Shown here: one piece after another, positions 8,443 to 17,089 of the stretch | Numbering within the stretch: the stretch's first letter is position 1 | Layout: every line of letters begins with the position of its first letter | NCBI GenBank assembly: GCA_021647145.1 | Contig: JAKIVF010000027.1 | Span: 1-33,295, forward strand | Origin: Methylococcaceae bacterium | GTDB lineage: Bacteria; Pseudomonadota; Gammaproteobacteria; Methylococcales; Methylomonadaceae | DNA: 33,295 bases | Reading direction: 5' to 3' | Notes under the pieces: generated by a model | Told to the model about the DNA's origin: nothing | Database searches by the model: none | The model's input: only the letters and a program-made list of their open reading frames with translations | Translations under genes and position numbers: made by a program

Positions 8443-9008
8443 ACCGCCATTACGGCCATAGAAGTAAATGTAAAATCAACATAATTATTACAAGAAGGAT
8501 ATTTTAGCTCTAAATAAAGATGGTCATTTTGTAGAGTTTAACCTGTGCGCATATCTTCATTCGCTTGTTTACTACGTAAATAATCAGCAAATGTACGCTC
8601 TTTTGCTACATCTATTTCTATCCCTTCATAATCTAAAAGCTTTGATGAGATATAAAAGCACGATCAATAGGGGATTGTTTGCAACGTAAATCAGGTGATG
8701 CAGCAATCAATTCACACGTTGACTCTAAATCAAACGACATCAGCTCTGAAAACCGGCTAACAATGAAATCATAGCAGCTTTACCATAAATATTTTCCTGA
8801 TTACCCATGAGTCTCAGCCACTTTAAAAGCACCCTACTAAACACCCCGTCATTCCTGCATTCTCTTAGCAGGAATCTAACAAACAATAATAGACTCTATT
8901 CTCATTTGGCTGAGGCTCATGGGTAATCAGGAATCACTATAGAAATGACCATTCTTGCATAACAGGATTATCAAGTTTGCCATTTGCTAAAGTAATAGAA
9001 TTAGTCAT
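8403..9008 (-). pseudogene. Degraded gene of unknown family, interrupted by a repeat element
   Basis: The minus strand holds a chain of readable pieces that no longer share a frame. An ATG at 9008 starts MTNSITLANGKLDNPVMQEW and stops at the edge of the 140-bp element (8794-8933). Past the element, NIYGKAAMISLLAGF reads in a second frame, SELMSFDLESTCELIAASPD in a third, and LLDYEGIEIDVAKERTFADY in the first frame again. A TAA (8538-8540) and then a TAG (8403-8405) end it, with coding-like text (LELKYPSCNNYVDFTFTSMA) between them. Each junction needs a single-base slip, for example one missing T after GCCGGTTTT. I do not recognise the family. It runs in the same frame and direction as the TPR/SEC-C remnant below, so both may come from one longer gene or from an old two-gene operon. 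Confidence 0.6.
8794..8933. mobile_element. MITE-like element, 140 bp with 27-bp terminal inverted repeats
   Basis: The ends 8794-8820 and 8907-8933 are reverse complements at 26 of 27 positions (outer end TTCCTGATTACCCATGAG). The 86-base interior has no reading frame and contains a second hairpin, ATTCCTGC (8851-8858) with GCAGGAAT (8868-8875), the shape of dispersed small repeats that carry ATTCC...GGAAT arms. Size, terminal repeats and lack of coding content fit a non-autonomous transposable element. It lies inside the broken gene at 8403-9008, which supports insertion. Flanking bases do not show a clear target duplication. No matching transposase is in the window. Confidence 0.65.
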
Positions 9009-9169
9009 AGGGAGAGAGTTCAAGAAGAAAATAGTAAAAAAATATCTTACCCATTAACAAATAAGTCTGGATGAGTTGAACAAAACATATATCCTAGCAA
9101 AGAAGTTTAAAGCAAGGTAAAAAAACTAACCGACTATTTTTATTTTCTTATTTATTGATATTTACAGAC

Positions 9170-10513
9170 TTACTTCCCAATACAAAAAGAACTAAATATC
9201 TTCCCTAGTAAATCGTCAGAACTAAATTGACCGGTTATTTCTGCAAGATTATTCTGTGCTTGTCTTAAATCTTCTGCGACTAACTCACCCGCTTGATTTT
9301 GTAACTGCAATATTGCACTTTCAACAAATTCTTGGCCTTGCCTCAATGCATCTATATGTCTTTGTCTAGCAATAAATACATTATCTGTTTCTCCTTTAAA
9401 TCCTACACTTTGTTTCAAATAGTTTGTTAGTAAATCCAACCCTAGCTGTTTTTTTACTGACAGGTATATTTGGGTACCATTAGGAGACTCTATTATTTCT
9501 GGTAGTTTTCCTAACAAATCAATTTTATTATAAATTTTCGTTATATTAAGATTATTTGGTAGAGAGTTGATAACTGTGTCAATTTCAGGGTCTGTACTAT
9601 CTATTAATAATAAAATTTTATCGGCCTGTTTTATCTGTTCATGTGCTCGGCGGATACCCTCTTTTTCTACTTCATTATCACTTTCTCGTAAGCCAGCTGT
9701 ATCAATAATATGTAGTGGCATTCCATCAATTTGGATTTGTTCTTTTAAAATGTCTCGAGTAGTACCTGCAATTTCAGTCACTATCGCTGCTTCATGGCCT
9801 GCTAATATATTAAGTAAACTTGATTTACCAACATTGGGTTTTCCTGCTAATACGACAGTCATCCCATCTCGTAATAGTCGCCCTTGTGTTGCAGTTTTTT
9901 GTATTTTTTTTATTTCTTTTGCTATTTTCTTTATCTTTTTTTCAACAACTCCATCAGATAAAAAGTCTATTTCCTCGTCAACAAAATCTATTGCAGCTTC
10001 TACATAGACTCTTAACTCAGTCAATTCATCAACTAATTCATTAATTTGTTCCGAAAAAACTCCTTGCATTGATTTTTGAGCTGAACGTACTGATTGTTCC
10101 GTACTACTTTCTATCAAATCTGCAACGGCTTCTGCTTGTGTTAGATCCAGTTTATTATTAAGAAATGCCCTTTCAGTAAATTCACCTGGATTGGCTAATC
10201 TTGCCCCTAAGCTAAGAACTCTTTTTAATAACATGCCAAGAACAATTGTGCCGCCGTGGCCTTGCAATTCTATTATATCTTCGCCTGTATATGAAGATGG
10301 ATTAGGGAAGTATAGGAGGATACCTGAGTCAATTGTTGTTTGGTCTTTATCTTTAAAAGATGTGAATAAAGCTTGTCGAGGAAGAAAGGATTTATTAGTT
10401 AATTGTTTTGCAATTTCAGAAGCAGAAAGCCCAGAAATTCTTATGATACCTACTCCTCCATTTCCTGGGGGTGTTGCAATAGCCGCAATAGTATCTTGTG
10501 TTTTATATTTCAC
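9170..10513 (-). CDS. mnmE: tRNA-modifying GTPase MnmE
   Basis: GTPase that works with MnmG to place the carboxymethylaminomethyl group on wobble uridine 34 of certain tRNAs, in the cytoplasm. The 447-aa protein has the N-terminal tetrahydrofolate-binding domain (T-I-A-A-I-A-T-P-P-G-N-G-G-V-G-I-I-R start, then the GEDIIELQGHGG block at 77-88), a helical domain split by the G domain, P-loop GKPNVGKS at 224-231, DTAG at 271-274, NKID at 329-332, and the C-terminal C-I-G-K with Cys444. The start codon is GTG, right after an in-frame TAA, so no earlier start exists; no strong ribosome binding site precedes it. It follows the yidC operon but a terminator hairpin lies between, so it should have its own promoter or depend on readthrough. 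Confidence 0.95.
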   Translation of the reverse strand: MKYKTQDTIAAIATPPGNGGVGIIRISGLSASEIAKQLTNKSFLPRQALFTSFKDKDQTTIDSGILLYFPNPSSYTGEDIIELQGHGGTIVLGMLLKRVLSLGARLANPGEFTERAFLNNKLDLTQAEAVADLIESSTEQSVRSAQKSMQGVFSEQINELVDELTELRVYVEAAIDFVDEEIDFLSDGVVEKKIKKIAKEIKKIQKTATQGRLLRDGMTVVLAGKPNVGKSSLLNILAGHEAAIVTEIAGTTRDILKEQIQIDGMPLHIIDTAGLRESDNEVEKEGIRRAHEQIKQADKILLLIDSTDPEIDTVINSLPNNLNITKIYNKIDLLGKLPEIIESPNGTQIYLSVKKQLGLDLLTNYLKQSVGFKGETDNVFIARQRHIDALRQGQEFVESAILQLQNQAGELVAEDLRQAQNNLAEITGQFSSDDLLGKIFSSFCIGK

Positions 10514-10534
10514 TTAATCATCATGGTTTAACAT

Positions 10535-10604
10535 AAAAAAGAGCAGATTAAGTATCCAAGCGAAACCATTAAAAATTTCTACTTAGGTACTTAATATCTG
10601 CTCT
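10535..10604 (-). terminator. Rho-independent terminator after yidC
   Basis: Read on the minus strand, AGAGCAGAT-TAAGTAC-TAAG (from 10604) pairs with its near-complement ending at 10540, with about 20 bases of loop, a two-base bulge and two weak pairs, and is followed at once by TTTTTT. This is a classic intrinsic terminator for the rpmH-rnpA-yidD-yidC transcript, ahead of mnmE. Confidence 0.85.
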
Positions 10605-10640
10605 ACAAAATATTTCCTTGTTAATTATTTAAGTAGTTTA

Positions 10641-12341
10641 TCAATTTTCAGCTTCAATTTGTTTAGTGATATACCATTGCTGAATAATGGACAAAGTATT
10701 ATTACATACCCAATAGAGAACTAATCCAGCTGGAAAGAACAAAAAGAAAACTGTGAACACGATTGGAAACATTTTCATTACTTTTGCTTGTAAAGGATCA
10801 ATTGGTGCAGGGTTCAAGCTTTGCTGAATTTTCATGGTAATTCCCATAATAACCGGCAATACGAAAAACGGATCCTGTGCAGATAAATCTTGAATCCATA
10901 AAGCAAAAGGTGCTTGTCGTAATTCTACTGTTTCTATTAATACCCAATAAAGAGATATAAATACGGGAATTTGCACCATGATAGGAAGACACCCGCCCAT
11001 TGGATTTACTTTCTCCCTTTTGTACATAGCCATCATTTCAGTATTGAAACGCTGCCTGTCATCAGCAAATTTTTCTTGCATTTCTTTAAGACGCGGTTGT
11101 ATTTTACGCATCTTGGCCATTGACCGATAACTAGCTTGTGATAATTTAAAAAATAATAGTTTAATACACAAAGTAACACCTAAAATTGAAAAGCCCCAAT
11201 TTCCAATATAGTCATGTATTCTATTAAGTAACCAATAAATAGGTTTTCCTATAATAGTTAACCATCCATAATCAACTGTTAATTCCAGACCCTTAGCAAC
11301 TTTTTCCATCATAGGCTGAATTTTTGGTCCAGCAAACAAGTGTGAGCTAAAAACTGTATCAGTATGTGGTGCTACTGAAACTGTAGGAGAATAAGAACCA
11401 ATAACATAGCGATAATCTTTTAATTCTTTAGTATAGAATTGATTTTCCTGATCTGAAGGAGGAATCCAGGCAGAAGCAAAATAATGTTGAGTCATGGCAC
11501 TCCAACCACCTAGTGATTTAATATCAAGATTTTCTTCAGCCATATCTTCATAGTCTACTTTTTGATACTTTTCTTCTTCTGTATAAACTACTCCACCGGC
11601 ATATGTTCTTATAAATGTATTTCCTTTATCATCTACAAATGGGATTCTTAGTAGTTGTCCATATTGTCTACCTGACCAAGTTTTTGATGAATCATTGCTG
11701 ACCTTTTGTTCAACAGAAATATTGTAACTATTTCGGCTAAAGGTAAAGGTTTTTGTAACTACTAAACCTTCATTATTTGTCCAGACTAACGGAACAGATA
11801 ATGTATCTTCTCCATCCCTTAATTGATAATTATCATTCTCTACTGAAAATATAGCATGATGATCAGGCGCTGCTACTGAATCAGTATTTGCAATTAAACC
11901 ACTTTGCGCTAAAAATAATTTTTCAATATTACTATCAAATAAACGAATAGGGGAAAGATCTTTTTCCTGGGGATCTAACCCTACCAATGCAAATATTTTA
12001 TTTACGATGGTATTCTCTTTTTCATGTGGATACTGTAATAAATCCAGATTACGTATGGTACCCCCTTTAGCATCTATTTCTACAGAAAAAACATCAGTTT
12101 TAACTGTAATAATCTTATCTGATGAAACCTCAAGAGCAGGTACAGCCTCAGCAGTTTTCTCAGTTTCAGCCTTTTTAGAAGGGTCTAAAGCAAGCAAATC
12201 TTGTTTAGAATCTTGAATCGTTGGTTGTTCTACATCAGCTACTTCAGCGGGCTTTGGTCCATAATCTAATTGCCAAGCTTCCCATAGCATGTAAGAAATC
12301 ATTGCTAATGCAATAACTAGTAGAAATCTAATGTTATCCAT
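10641..12341 (-). CDS. yidC: Membrane protein insertase YidC
   Basis: Inner-membrane insertase that places membrane proteins alone or with SecYEG. The 566-aa protein has an N-terminal membrane anchor (about residues 5-22), a large periplasmic domain (about 60-340) and the conserved C-terminal insertase core of about five membrane segments, starting near WLTIIGKPIYWLL. The core includes the amphipathic coiled-coil-like loop rich in K/R/E after SQASYRSM, the GGCLPIMVQIPVFISLYWVL segment, and FPIVFTVFFLFFPAGLVLYW near the end. Length is close to the E. coli protein (548). It starts two bases after the yidD stop, and ends before a strong terminator, so it closes the ribosomal-protein/RNase P operon in the normal gammaproteobacterial order. 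Confidence 0.96.
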   Translation of the reverse strand: MDNIRFLLVIALAMISYMLWEAWQLDYGPKPAEVADVEQPTIQDSKQDLLALDPSKKAETEKTAEAVPALEVSSDKIITVKTDVFSVEIDAKGGTIRNLDLLQYPHEKENTIVNKIFALVGLDPQEKDLSPIRLFDSNIEKLFLAQSGLIANTDSVAAPDHHAIFSVENDNYQLRDGEDTLSVPLVWTNNEGLVVTKTFTFSRNSYNISVEQKVSNDSSKTWSGRQYGQLLRIPFVDDKGNTFIRTYAGGVVYTEEEKYQKVDYEDMAEENLDIKSLGGWSAMTQHYFASAWIPPSDQENQFYTKELKDYRYVIGSYSPTVSVAPHTDTVFSSHLFAGPKIQPMMEKVAKGLELTVDYGWLTIIGKPIYWLLNRIHDYIGNWGFSILGVTLCIKLLFFKLSQASYRSMAKMRKIQPRLKEMQEKFADDRQRFNTEMMAMYKREKVNPMGGCLPIMVQIPVFISLYWVLIETVELRQAPFALWIQDLSAQDPFFVLPVIMGITMKIQQSLNPAPIDPLQAKVMKMFPIVFTVFFLFFPAGLVLYWVCNNTLSIIQQWYITKQIEAEN

Positions 12342-12343
12342 TG

Positions 12344-12568
12344 TTATTTACCAAATTTATCTGGAACAGGGTCTATACCCCCCTGATGAAAGGGATGGCA
12401 TTTTAATATTCGTTTGAGTGTAAGAAAAGAGCCTTTGAATGCACCATGAATCTGAATTGCTTCCAGACTGTAACTTGAACATGTAGGATAGAATCTACAG
12501 CTAGAGCCAAACAAAGGACTTATAAAATATTTATAAAACTTTATAAGCCTTATCAGTATGATTCGCAT
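12344..12568 (-). CDS. yidD: Membrane protein insertion efficiency factor YidD
   Basis: A 74-aa protein of the YidD (Haemolytic/DUF37) family, which aids insertion of membrane proteins and is nearly always encoded between rnpA and yidC. The conserved core is visible: YKYFISPLFGSSCRFYPTCS near residues 12-31 with its cysteines, then A-G-F-type KG-LT-KRILKCHPFHQGG-DPVP at the C-terminal half. It overlaps the end of rnpA by 16 bases and sits 2 bases before yidC. The amphipathic N-terminus is expected to lie on the inner face of the membrane. Confidence 0.95.
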   Translation of the reverse strand: MRIILIRLIKFYKYFISPLFGSSCRFYPTCSSYSLEAIQIHGAFKGSFLTLKRILKCHPFHQGGIDPVPDKFGK

Positions 12569-12918
12569 TTATTAATTATTTTAAGCCAATGTTTATCCAA
12601 AGACTTTTTTAATAAGGTAGGTGATGCATTTGCAGCATCTCTTCTGGCTAAAACAACAATATCAATATTTATTAACGAATGTTGCTGTAATCGAAAATTT
12701 TCCCTAACAGCTCTTTTAATTATATTTCTTGTAATTGCTTTTCTTATATTTTTTTTTGCGATTGCAAGCCCTAAACGGGGATGACCTTGATCATTCTTAA
12801 TCACCAATAAGGTAAAAAACTTATCAGTAGATTTAATTGCTTTTGCAAATACTTTTTTATATTCAGCCGGTTTCCCTAATCTCAATTGTTTGGGGAAACT
12901 AAAAGTCTCGCCTGCCAA
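12553..12918 (-). CDS. rnpA: Ribonuclease P protein component
   Basis: Protein subunit of RNase P, which works with the RnpB RNA to trim the 5' ends of tRNA precursors. The 121-aa protein has the FPK-LRL start of the fold, the central RNR motif (RNIIKRAVRENFR near residues 84-96) and the D-I-V-V-L-A-R strand after it. The assigned start is TTG, which abuts the rpmH stop codon with no base between. No ATG or GTG lies before the conserved domain, so TTG or a later TTG (before R-L-R) must be used. This head-to-tail arrangement suggests translational coupling to rpmH. The rnpB RNA gene is not in the window. Confidence 0.94.
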   Translation of the reverse strand: MAGETFSFPKQLRLGKPAEYKKVFAKAIKSTDKFFTLLVIKNDQGHPRLGLAIAKKNIRKAITRNIIKRAVRENFRLQQHSLINIDIVVLARRDAANASPTLLKKSLDKHWLKIINKCESY

Positions 12919-13053
12919 CTATACTGTTAACTCTGCGCGACCTTTTGCTCTACGAGCATTAATTACTTTACGACCACCCACTGTGGCCATTCTTGCACGA
13001 AAACCATGTGTTCTGGCACGCTTTATTTTACTCGGTTGGTATGTTCTTTTCAT
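12919..13053 (-). CDS. rpmH: 50S ribosomal protein L34
   Basis: A 44-aa basic ribosomal protein beginning MKRTYQPSKIKRARTHGFRA and ending GRAELTV, matching L34 across its full length (the family is 44-47 aa). It is the first gene of the minus-strand operon rpmH-rnpA-yidD-yidC and starts 126 bases from dnaA, in the usual divergent arrangement of gammaproteobacteria. It lacks a strong Shine-Dalgarno, although AGGG lies about 9 bases before the ATG. The reading frame is short, but identity is unambiguous. Confidence 0.98.
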   Translation of the reverse strand: MKRTYQPSKIKRARTHGFRARMATVGGRKVINARRAKGRAELTV

Positions 13054-13179
13054 TTGGCTAAGCCCTATAATGTGTTTTTAACAAAAAACGGATAAAAAAG
13101 ACGTCGGATGATAAAATATAATAGTACACTCTGTCAATGTAATTCCCAATTAAAATCTATTCATCTTTAACTAAAACTA
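13054..13179. promoter_or_regulatory. rpmH / dnaA divergent promoter region
   Basis: The 126 bases separate two divergent operons. A perfect -10 sequence TATAAT at 13117-13122 faces dnaA, without a good -35 partner. On the minus strand TTGACA (plus strand 13132-13137) could be a -35 for rpmH, but the best -10 candidates give unusual spacing. I see no DnaA box with the TTATCNACA pattern here, so this gap is a weaker origin candidate than the dnaA-dnaN gap. Confidence 0.45.
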
Positions 13180-14505
13180 ATGAATTCAATATGGAATAAC
13201 TGTTTATCTAAGCTTGAAAATGAAATCCCTTCCAGTGATTTTAGTACCTGGATCAGGCCATTACAAGCAATAGAAAAAAATGGTACGCTTAAATTGTTAG
13301 CACCCAATCGGTTTATTATAGACCATGTCAAACAACATTATTTATCTAAAGTTGAAGATGCTGTTTATGAGTTTTCAAATGGCACCTTGTTATTAGAGTT
13401 CGATATTGGTGCAAAAAAAACTAAACCTTTTATTCAGCCTAAGTTATTAAAAAAAAATTCACAGAATAATAAAAAACCTAGACGCTCTAATTTTTTAAAT
13501 AAAACATTTACATTTGATACTTTCGTTGAAGGAAAATCTAACCAACTTGCTAAAGCTGCTTCAATTCAAGTCTCTGAAAACATTGGAAAAGCTTATAACC
13601 CCTTATTTATTTATGGGAGCTCTGGTTTAGGTAAAACCCATCTTATGCATGCCATCGGTAATGCTGTTATAGAAAAAAAACCTAATACAACTATTGTTTA
13701 TTTGCATTCTGAAAAATTTGTTCAAGATATGGTTCAAGCTTTTCAACACAATACTATCAATGCATTTAAAGATTATTATCGCACTGTTGATGTTTTGCTT
13801 ATTGATGACATTCAATTTTTAGCTGGGAAAGGACGCTCTCAGGAAGAGTTTTTTCATACTTTTAATAATTTATTAGATAAAAAACATCAAGTAGTTTTAA
13901 CTTGTGATAAATATCCAAAAGAAATTGAAGGTTTAGAAGAGAGATTGAAATCTAGATTTGGCTGGGGTTTACCCGTTGCAATTGAACCACCCGATTTAGA
14001 AACAAGAGCTGCGATTTTACTAAAAAAAGCTAGCTTGGTAAATGTACAGTTACTTCAAGAAGTTGCTTTTTTTATTGCTAAAAGAATTCCTTCTAATGTA
14101 AGAGAGTTAGAAGGCGCACTTCGAAGAGTGATTGCAAATGCCCAATTTACGGGTAGAGAGATTACTATTGATTTTACTAAGGAAGCTTTGCATGATTTAA
14201 TTTCATTACAAGATAAATTAGTTACTATTAATAATATTCAAAAAACAGTAGCCGAATATTATAAGATTCGTGTCGCAGATTTGTCCTCTAAAAATCGTAG
14301 GCAATCAATCACCAGACCTAGACAAATAGCTATGTGTTTGGCAAGAGAATTAACTAACCATAGTTTTCCTGAAATAGGTGATGCATTTGGAGGAAGAGAT
14401 CACACTACGGTTATTAATGCCTGTAAGCGTGTTAAAGCATTAAGAGAAAGTGATATTAAAGTTTCTGAAGATTATCAAAATCTGTTAAGAACTTTGTCAC
14501 TTTAA
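13180..14505 (+). CDS. dnaA: Chromosomal replication initiator protein DnaA
   Basis: Initiator ATPase that binds DnaA boxes and melts the origin. The 441-aa protein shows domain I at 1-80 (S-T-W-I-R-P-L), a short linker, the AAA+ domain with Walker A GSSGLGKT at 146-153, Walker B LLIDD at 206-210 and the arginine-rich EERLKSRFGWGL at 253-264, then the domain IV DNA-binding part with the signature FGGRDHTTVINA at 403-414. The start gives the expected N-terminus. It leads the dnaA-dnaN-recF-gyrB cluster; DnaA boxes downstream in the gap to dnaN may mediate feedback. Slightly short linker, otherwise ordinary. Confidence 0.97.
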   Translation: MNSIWNNCLSKLENEIPSSDFSTWIRPLQAIEKNGTLKLLAPNRFIIDHVKQHYLSKVEDAVYEFSNGTLLLEFDIGAKKTKPFIQPKLLKKNSQNNKKPRRSNFLNKTFTFDTFVEGKSNQLAKAASIQVSENIGKAYNPLFIYGSSGLGKTHLMHAIGNAVIEKKPNTTIVYLHSEKFVQDMVQAFQHNTINAFKDYYRTVDVLLIDDIQFLAGKGRSQEEFFHTFNNLLDKKHQVVLTCDKYPKEIEGLEERLKSRFGWGLPVAIEPPDLETRAAILLKKASLVNVQLLQEVAFFIAKRIPSNVRELEGALRRVIANAQFTGREITIDFTKEALHDLISLQDKLVTINNIQKTVAEYYKIRVADLSSKNRRQSITRPRQIAMCLARELTNHSFPEIGDAFGGRDHTTVINACKRVKALRESDIKVSEDYQNLLRTLSL

Positions 14506-14765
14506 AAGTAACATCAAATTTAACATTAGAAACAAATTTTAATTTTTACCCTGATTGTGGATAACTCTGTGAAATCAACGCTCTTTATAATGTTTGTTTC
14601 TTGTTAACATTTTATTTTGATTATTTTTCACCAAGATAAACACAACTAAAAAGTATTTAACACACACGTTTAAAAATAATATAACAAGTTGATATTTAAG
14701 AAAAAAAATAGCTTATCAACAGTTTTATTAAAGACTAATAACAGTAATAGGTTTAAGTATATATT
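14506..14765. promoter_or_regulatory. dnaA-dnaN gap with DnaA boxes, possible origin
   Basis: The 260-base gap is very AT-rich and holds two good DnaA boxes: TGTGGATAA at 14556-14564 (perfect TTATCCACA on the minus strand) and TTATCAACA at 14713-14721 (fits TTATCNACA). Between them are long A/T tracts that could serve as an unwinding region. Two boxes are fewer than in typical oriC, so it may instead be a control site for dnaN or a minor part of the origin. The dnaN promoter must also lie here or upstream. Confidence 0.55.
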
Positions 14766-15866
14766 ATGAATTTTATTATTAACAGAGAGGATTTACTTGT
14801 TCCTTTGCAACAAATTGTAAGTATTATTGAGAAGAGGCAAACTATGCCAATTCTTTCTAATATTTTAATTGTTGTTAATGAAAAATATTTAGTTTTAACA
14901 GGAACTGATTTAGAAATTCAGTTAATTGCTAAAATCAATTTAAATTCTTCTGGAACAGGAGAGATTACAATTCCTGCTCGGAAATTTTTAGATATAATTA
15001 GACTATTAACCAACGAAGCAGAAATTAAAATAGAATTATCTAACGAGAAAGTAAAAGTATCTTCTGGTCGAAGTAGGTTTTCTTTATCAACCTTAGCTGC
15101 CAATAATTATCCAGAATTTTCAGAATCTAATTTCGAAAACCAGTTTCTAATTAATGCAGGGAAAATGAAAAAAGCATTAGATAAAACAGTTTTCTGTATG
15201 GCCAACCAAGATGTTAGATATTATTTAAATGGTTTGTTATTACACATTTCGAATAGTAAATTAAAATTAGTTGCATCAGATGGACATCGTTTATCTATTT
15301 ATGAAGATAATATTGGTGCTGCAACAGGTTATGAAACACGTATTATTTTACCTAGAAAAGGTGTAGTCGAGCTTTCTCGTTTATTAGATGATGAAGATTC
15401 TGAATTGAATATTCAATTTTCTAACAGTAATATTAAAATTCAGATTAAAGAATATGTTTTTTCTGCAAAATTAGTTGATTCTAAATATCCTGATTTTAGT
15501 AAAGTATTTGAACAACCTTTTTTTAATCAAATTCATGTTCAAAAGCAATTATTAAAAGAGGCATTAACTCGAGTTGCTATTTTATCGAATGAAAAATTTA
15601 AAGGTGTTACTTTTGAAGTAACGAATGGATTGCTCAAATTAAGTTCTCATAACCCAGAACATGATGAAGCAGAAGAAGAATTGATCATTGAATATCAAGG
15701 TGAACCTATTTCAATTGCTTTTAACTCTCAATATTTATTAGATGCCGTCAGTAATTTAGATTCAGAATTAGCTGTTCTTAGTATTGCAAGTAATTCAAGT
15801 AGTTGTTTTGTTGAAGAACCTGAACAACAATTATATCGATTTATTGTTATGCCCATGCGATTGTAA
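14766..15866 (+). CDS. dnaN: DNA polymerase III beta subunit (sliding clamp)
   Basis: Ring-shaped clamp that tethers the replicative polymerase to DNA. The protein is 366 aa, the same length as in E. coli, made of three similar clamp domains. Family marks are the start MNFIINREDLLVPLQQI, MPILSNILI near residues 28-36, the L-V-A-S-D-G-H-R-L segment near 170, and the C-terminal end YRFIVMPMRL that forms part of the partner-binding pocket. It lies between dnaA and recF in the standard order, with 260 and 128 base gaps, so separate promoters are likely as well as readthrough. Confidence 0.97.
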   Translation: MNFIINREDLLVPLQQIVSIIEKRQTMPILSNILIVVNEKYLVLTGTDLEIQLIAKINLNSSGTGEITIPARKFLDIIRLLTNEAEIKIELSNEKVKVSSGRSRFSLSTLAANNYPEFSESNFENQFLINAGKMKKALDKTVFCMANQDVRYYLNGLLLHISNSKLKLVASDGHRLSIYEDNIGAATGYETRIILPRKGVVELSRLLDDEDSELNIQFSNSNIKIQIKEYVFSAKLVDSKYPDFSKVFEQPFFNQIHVQKQLLKEALTRVAILSNEKFKGVTFEVTNGLLKLSSHNPEHDEAEEELIIEYQGEPISIAFNSQYLLDAVSNLDSELAVLSIASNSSSCFVEEPEQQLYRFIVMPMRL

Positions 15867-15994
15867 TAATGTATTTTTATATTGCTGATAAATTTATTAT
15901 CTTTTAATCACCCTCCCCTTTCTGTATATTCATAAAATCAATTTTTATTTTTTCTAACTAATGAAAATTAAGTAATATTTTAAAGTCCAAGCTA

Positions 15995-17089
15995 ATGAGT
16001 TTAAATAAACTTGATATATATTCATTTAGAAATATTAGAAAAGCTTCTATTAAACCTTCCTCAGAAATTAATTTTATCATTGGTAAAAACGCGAGTGGAA
16101 AAAGTTCCTTACTCGAAGCTATTTATATTTTGGGTAGAGCTCGTTCATTTAGGTCTCCTAGTTCCAAGCATGTGATACAGTTTGAAAAAACTGAATTAAT
16201 AGTTTCAGGTAATATTTATGAGCAAAGTAAATATAATTTTCACCTAGGAATACAGATTAGCAATAGTGGTTGTATTATTCGTATTAATCAAGAAAATAGT
16301 GGTAAAGCTGAACTGGCTCATTCCTTTCCTGTTTTATTAATACATCCTAAAAGCTATAAATTACTAGATGATGGACCTCAAATAAGAAGAGAGTTTATGG
16401 ATTGGGGGGTGTTTAACGATGAAACTTTTTTTTTGGATAATTGGCGAAAATATAAAAAAGTTCTTCAGCAAAGAAATTCATTATTAAAGACTAAGAAAAC
16501 CAGGCATATTAATGTATGGGATACAGAGCTTGTTCAGTGCGGTACAATAGTATCGGAATATAGAAAAAAGTATTTAACAAGACTAGAATCTGTTTTTATT
16601 GAAATTAGTCGTTATTTTTTTAATTTTGATCAACTTGAGTTAATTTATTTATCAGGTTGGGATAAGTCTGAAAGCTTTACACAGGCTTTGGAAAATAGTC
16701 TAAATAAAGATATTAAATATGGTTTTTCTCATGTTGGTCCTCATAGGTCTGATTTTCAAGTGTTGTTGGATGGTAAATTTGCTAAGCACTTTGTTTCTAG
16801 AGGTCAATTAAAAATATTAATGCTAGCTTTAAATTTAGCTCAAATTAAATTATTTAATAGCCAAAATCAAAATAAAGTCTGTGTGTTAATAGATGATTTA
16901 ACTGCTGAGTTAGATTTGGTAAATACACAAAAGCTATTAAATTATTTGGTTGAGTTAAATTGCCAAGTATTTATGTCATCAACTGAACTTTCAAACTTTG
17001 GTGATTTAAATAAAATATCAGATTATAATGTGTTCCACGTGAAACATGGTGAGATTGAATTGATTAATAACTTTATATGTTCCACGTGA
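15995..17089 (+). CDS. recF: DNA replication and repair protein RecF
   Basis: SMC-like ATPase that loads RecA at single-stranded gaps with RecO and RecR. The 364-aa protein has Walker A GKNASGKS at 30-37, the ABC-type signature VSRGQLK at 267-273 and Walker B VCVLIDD at 295-301. The start MSLNKLDIYSFRNI is the family start; its ribosome binding site is weak. Two ParB-type sites sit in its last 60 bases: one encodes V346-F-H-V-K-H351 and the other supplies the stop codon TGA. The C-terminal end has therefore probably been shaped by these sites. Confidence 0.95.
   Translation: MSLNKLDIYSFRNIRKASIKPSSEINFIIGKNASGKSSLLEAIYILGRARSFRSPSSKHVIQFEKTELIVSGNIYEQSKYNFHLGIQISNSGCIIRINQENSGKAELAHSFPVLLIHPKSYKLLDDGPQIRREFMDWGVFNDETFFLDNWRKYKKVLQQRNSLLKTKKTRHINVWDTELVQCGTIVSEYRKKYLTRLESVFIEISRYFFNFDQLELIYLSGWDKSESFTQALENSLNKDIKYGFSHVGPHRSDFQVLLDGKFAKHFVSRGQLKILMLALNLAQIKLFNSQNQNKVCVLIDDLTAELDLVNTQKLLNYLVELNCQVFMSSTELSNFGDLNKISDYNVFHVKHGEIELINNFICST
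17031..17046. promoter_or_regulatory. parS-type site 1, inside recF
   Basis: TGTTCCACGTGAAACA differs from the general chromosomal parS palindrome TGTTTCACGTGAAACA at one position. It lies in the recF coding sequence near the 3' end, 3 kb from dnaA, where ParB sites usually cluster. No parA or parB gene is in the window. Confidence 0.85.

Noticed and set aside
9567..10007. Antisense reading frames over mnmE
   Set aside because: They are shadows of the MnmE gene with low-complexity translation rich in serine and phenylalanine.
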